5,386 nt of DNA. Origin: Acidimicrobiia bacterium (GTDB lineage Bacteria; Actinomycetota; Acidimicrobiia; IMCC26256; JACDBD01). The notes below the pieces were generated by a model that was not told the origin of the DNA, did not search any database, and saw only the letters and a list, made by a program, of their open reading frames with translations. The DNA is taken from assembly GCA_031177445.1 (NCBI GenBank), contig JAPSGP010000236.1:1-5386 (forward strand), written 5' to 3'. A program made the translations under genes and the position numbers. Shown piece after piece: positions 4,572 through 5,386 of this stretch (positions are counted from its first letter, which is position 1; each line of letters opens with the position of its first letter).

Positions 4572-5000
4572 ATGGCCACCGACCCGCGTCAGGACCGCGA
4601 CGACGTCGTCGATCTTCTCGTCCGCTACGCGACCGCCATCGACACCCGGGACTGGACACTGTTCCGCACATGCTTCACTCCCGATTGCCGGACCGACTAC
4701 GGAGCGATCGGCGCCTGGACCGGCATCGACGCCCTCACCGACTTCATGGAGCGGACGCACGCACCGATGGGACAGACGCTGCACCGGATCACGAATCCGG
4801 TCGTCGCGGTCGACGGTGACGCCGGCAGCTCCCGCTCGTACGTGCAGATGGTCGTGGCCGTCGCCCGCGACTCGACCCTCCCGTTCCAGGCATATGGCCT
4901 CTACGACGACGAGCTGCGCCGCACCGCTGACGGATGGCGGATCGCCAGCCGCAGGTTCACGATGGTCGCGTCCGATGACCCCTCGGTACTCAGATTCTGA
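4572..5000 (+). CDS. SnoaL/NTF2-like protein (SnoaL_4 type)
   Basis: The protein has 142 residues, the normal length for this fold. The N-terminal helices read 'VVDLLVRYATAIDTRDWTLFRTCFTPDCRTDYG' in short blocks: RYATAID (18-24), RDW (26-28), CFTPD (34-38), DYG (42-44). Next come 'HRITN' (71-75), a DGD turn, and the final strands 'GLYDDELRRTADGWRIASRRF'. This is the SnoaL_4 / scytalone dehydratase-like branch of NTF2 folds, a cone-shaped pocket used for isomerases, dehydratases and hydroxylases or for binding. Asp24, Tyr43 and His71 are candidate pocket residues by family position. The substrate is unknown; steroid and terpenoid clusters often carry such genes (inference). It has no signal peptide. 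The start ATG has no strong ribosome site. Its last 11 bp overlap the end of the convergent cupin gene. Confidence 0.9.
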   Translation: MATDPRQDRDDVVDLLVRYATAIDTRDWTLFRTCFTPDCRTDYGAIGAWTGIDALTDFMERTHAPMGQTLHRITNPVVAVDGDAGSSRSYVQMVVAVARDSTLPFQAYGLYDDELRRTADGWRIASRRFTMVASDDPSVLRF

Positions 5001-5322
5001 AGATCACGACGTAGGTCGCGCCGGTCTCGGTCTCGAAGGCGGTGTGCGTCGATCCGGCGGCGGCGGCATACCCGTCGCCCTTGCCGAACATCACACCCTG
5101 GTTGCGGATCGTGCCCTCGATGACATATGAGAACTCGGCGTGCTCGTGCACGTGGGGATCGCCGCGGTACCCGGGCTGCGCCTCGACGAGCACGACCATG
5201 TAGCCGTCGGCGCTCCCGAGGACCTTGGCCCGGGCATCGCCCCGGCTCCCCCACGGCACCCACTCCGTGTCGTCGAACTTGCCGATGTCCCATCCGTCGA
5301 GCGAGATCTGTGTGTCGCTCAT
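4990..5322 (-). CDS. Single-domain cupin
   Basis: The protein has 110 residues when started at ATG 5320-5322. Cupin motif 1 is present as H57-x-H59-x3-E63-x6-G70. Motif 2 is partial, with 'GSTHTAF' giving His93 but without the usual Pro and final Asn. His57, His59, Glu63 and His93 would form the metal site. Small cupins of this type act as metal-dependent dioxygenases, isomerases or ligand-binding proteins, and the exact role cannot be told. The start was chosen because AAGGAG lies 4 nt upstream and the upstream gene's TGA overlaps this ATG. An upstream in-frame GTG at 5371-5373 would add 17 residues, but they lie inside the preceding gene and look non-homologous. The 3' end overlaps the SnoaL-like gene on the other strand by 11 bp. 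Confidence 0.88.
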   Translation of the reverse strand: MSDTQISLDGWDIGKFDDTEWVPWGSRGDARAKVLGSADGYMVVLVEAQPGYRGDPHVHEHAEFSYVIEGTIRNQGVMFGKGDGYAAAAGSTHTAFETETGATYVVIFRI

Positions 5323-5386
5323 CACGCTCCTTCGGTCGTCGACGTCGCGAGCCGTGCCTTGGCTTCGCGCCACAGCTCCTTGGCGT
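5322..5386 (-). CDS. 3' end of an unidentified gene upstream of the cupin (partial)
   Basis: On the minus strand one frame is open from the window edge to a TGA at 5322-5324, reading AKELWREAKARLATSTTEGA as the last 20 residues. The first part is a charged amphipathic helix, and the end is a Thr/Ser tail typical of a protein C-terminus. Its stop shares one base with the cupin ATG (TGATG), and the cupin's AAGGAG lies within it, so the two genes are probably one operon. The family cannot be told from this fragment. Confidence 0.55.
   Translation of the reverse strand, partial: AKELWREAKARLATSTTEGA
5327..5332 (-). promoter_or_regulatory. Shine-Dalgarno AAGGAG for the cupin
   Basis: On the minus strand AAGGAG precedes ATG 5322 by 4 nt. 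It decides the cupin start and sits in the last codons of the upstream gene, which indicates coupled translation. Confidence 0.7.

Noticed and set aside
5323..5373. A 17-residue N-terminal extension of the cupin from a GTG at 5371-5373
   Set aside because: It lies inside the upstream gene's coding end, while the ATG at 5322 has AAGGAG and a stop-start overlap.
1..5386. tRNA, rRNA, riboswitch or phage/defence genes
   Set aside because: I found no cloverleaf or rRNA signature, no known riboswitch core and no nuclease, helicase or toxin-antitoxin pattern. The remaining intergenic gaps are all under about 125 bp.

Overview
The window is GC-rich throughout. Its codons nearly all end in G or C, Shine-Dalgarno sites are short, and genes are tightly packed in both orientations. 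The gene content is short-chain dehydrogenases, a KshA-like Rieske oxygenase, SnoaL/NTF2-fold proteins and a cupin. Together this suggests a high-GC actinobacterium with steroid- or terpenoid-type catabolism, perhaps Acidimicrobiia/Ilumatobacter-like. That placement is inference from composition and content only.

Layout: (1) Positions 1-150 hold the 3' end of an unidentified plus-strand gene. (2) Positions 167-1339, minus strand, encode a 390-residue protein with a middle Nfu/NifU N-terminal-type domain and C-terminal HEAT-like repeats. Its start lies beside a perfect 13-bp tandem repeat and a hairpin repeat. (3) Positions 1461-2621, minus strand, form a two-gene unit: a classical SDR followed 5 nt later by a short SnoaL-like gene that looks frameshifted. 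(4) A 77-bp divergent promoter region separates that unit from a plus-strand Rieske oxygenase (2699-3655), the central enzyme of the window. (5) A perfect 14-bp inverted repeat fills the gap between the Rieske gene and a convergent HSD10-like SDR (3724-4482, minus). (6) An 89-bp divergent region leads to a second, intact SnoaL-like gene (4572-5000, plus), whose 3' end overlaps a convergent cupin gene (4990-5322, minus) by 11 bp. (7) The cupin is coupled by a 1-nt overlap to a gene that runs off the right edge.

How the genes may work together (inference): the Rieske enzyme would hydroxylate a hydrophobic, probably polycyclic substrate. The two NAD-type SDRs would oxidise hydroxyl groups on the ring system or on a CoA-bound side chain. 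The SnoaL-fold proteins could isomerise, hydrate or bind intermediates. No ferredoxin or reductase partner for the Rieske enzyme is in the window.

The most unusual non-coding signal is a two-copy hairpin repeat family (1370-1425 and 3665-3718). The copies have equal-length 52-nt cores, identical 12-nt loop halves and near-identical arms, and they lie at the 3' ends of the SDR/Rieske transcription units. I see no strong evidence for a wholly new multi-gene system; the rest looks like a catabolic gene cluster with some decay.
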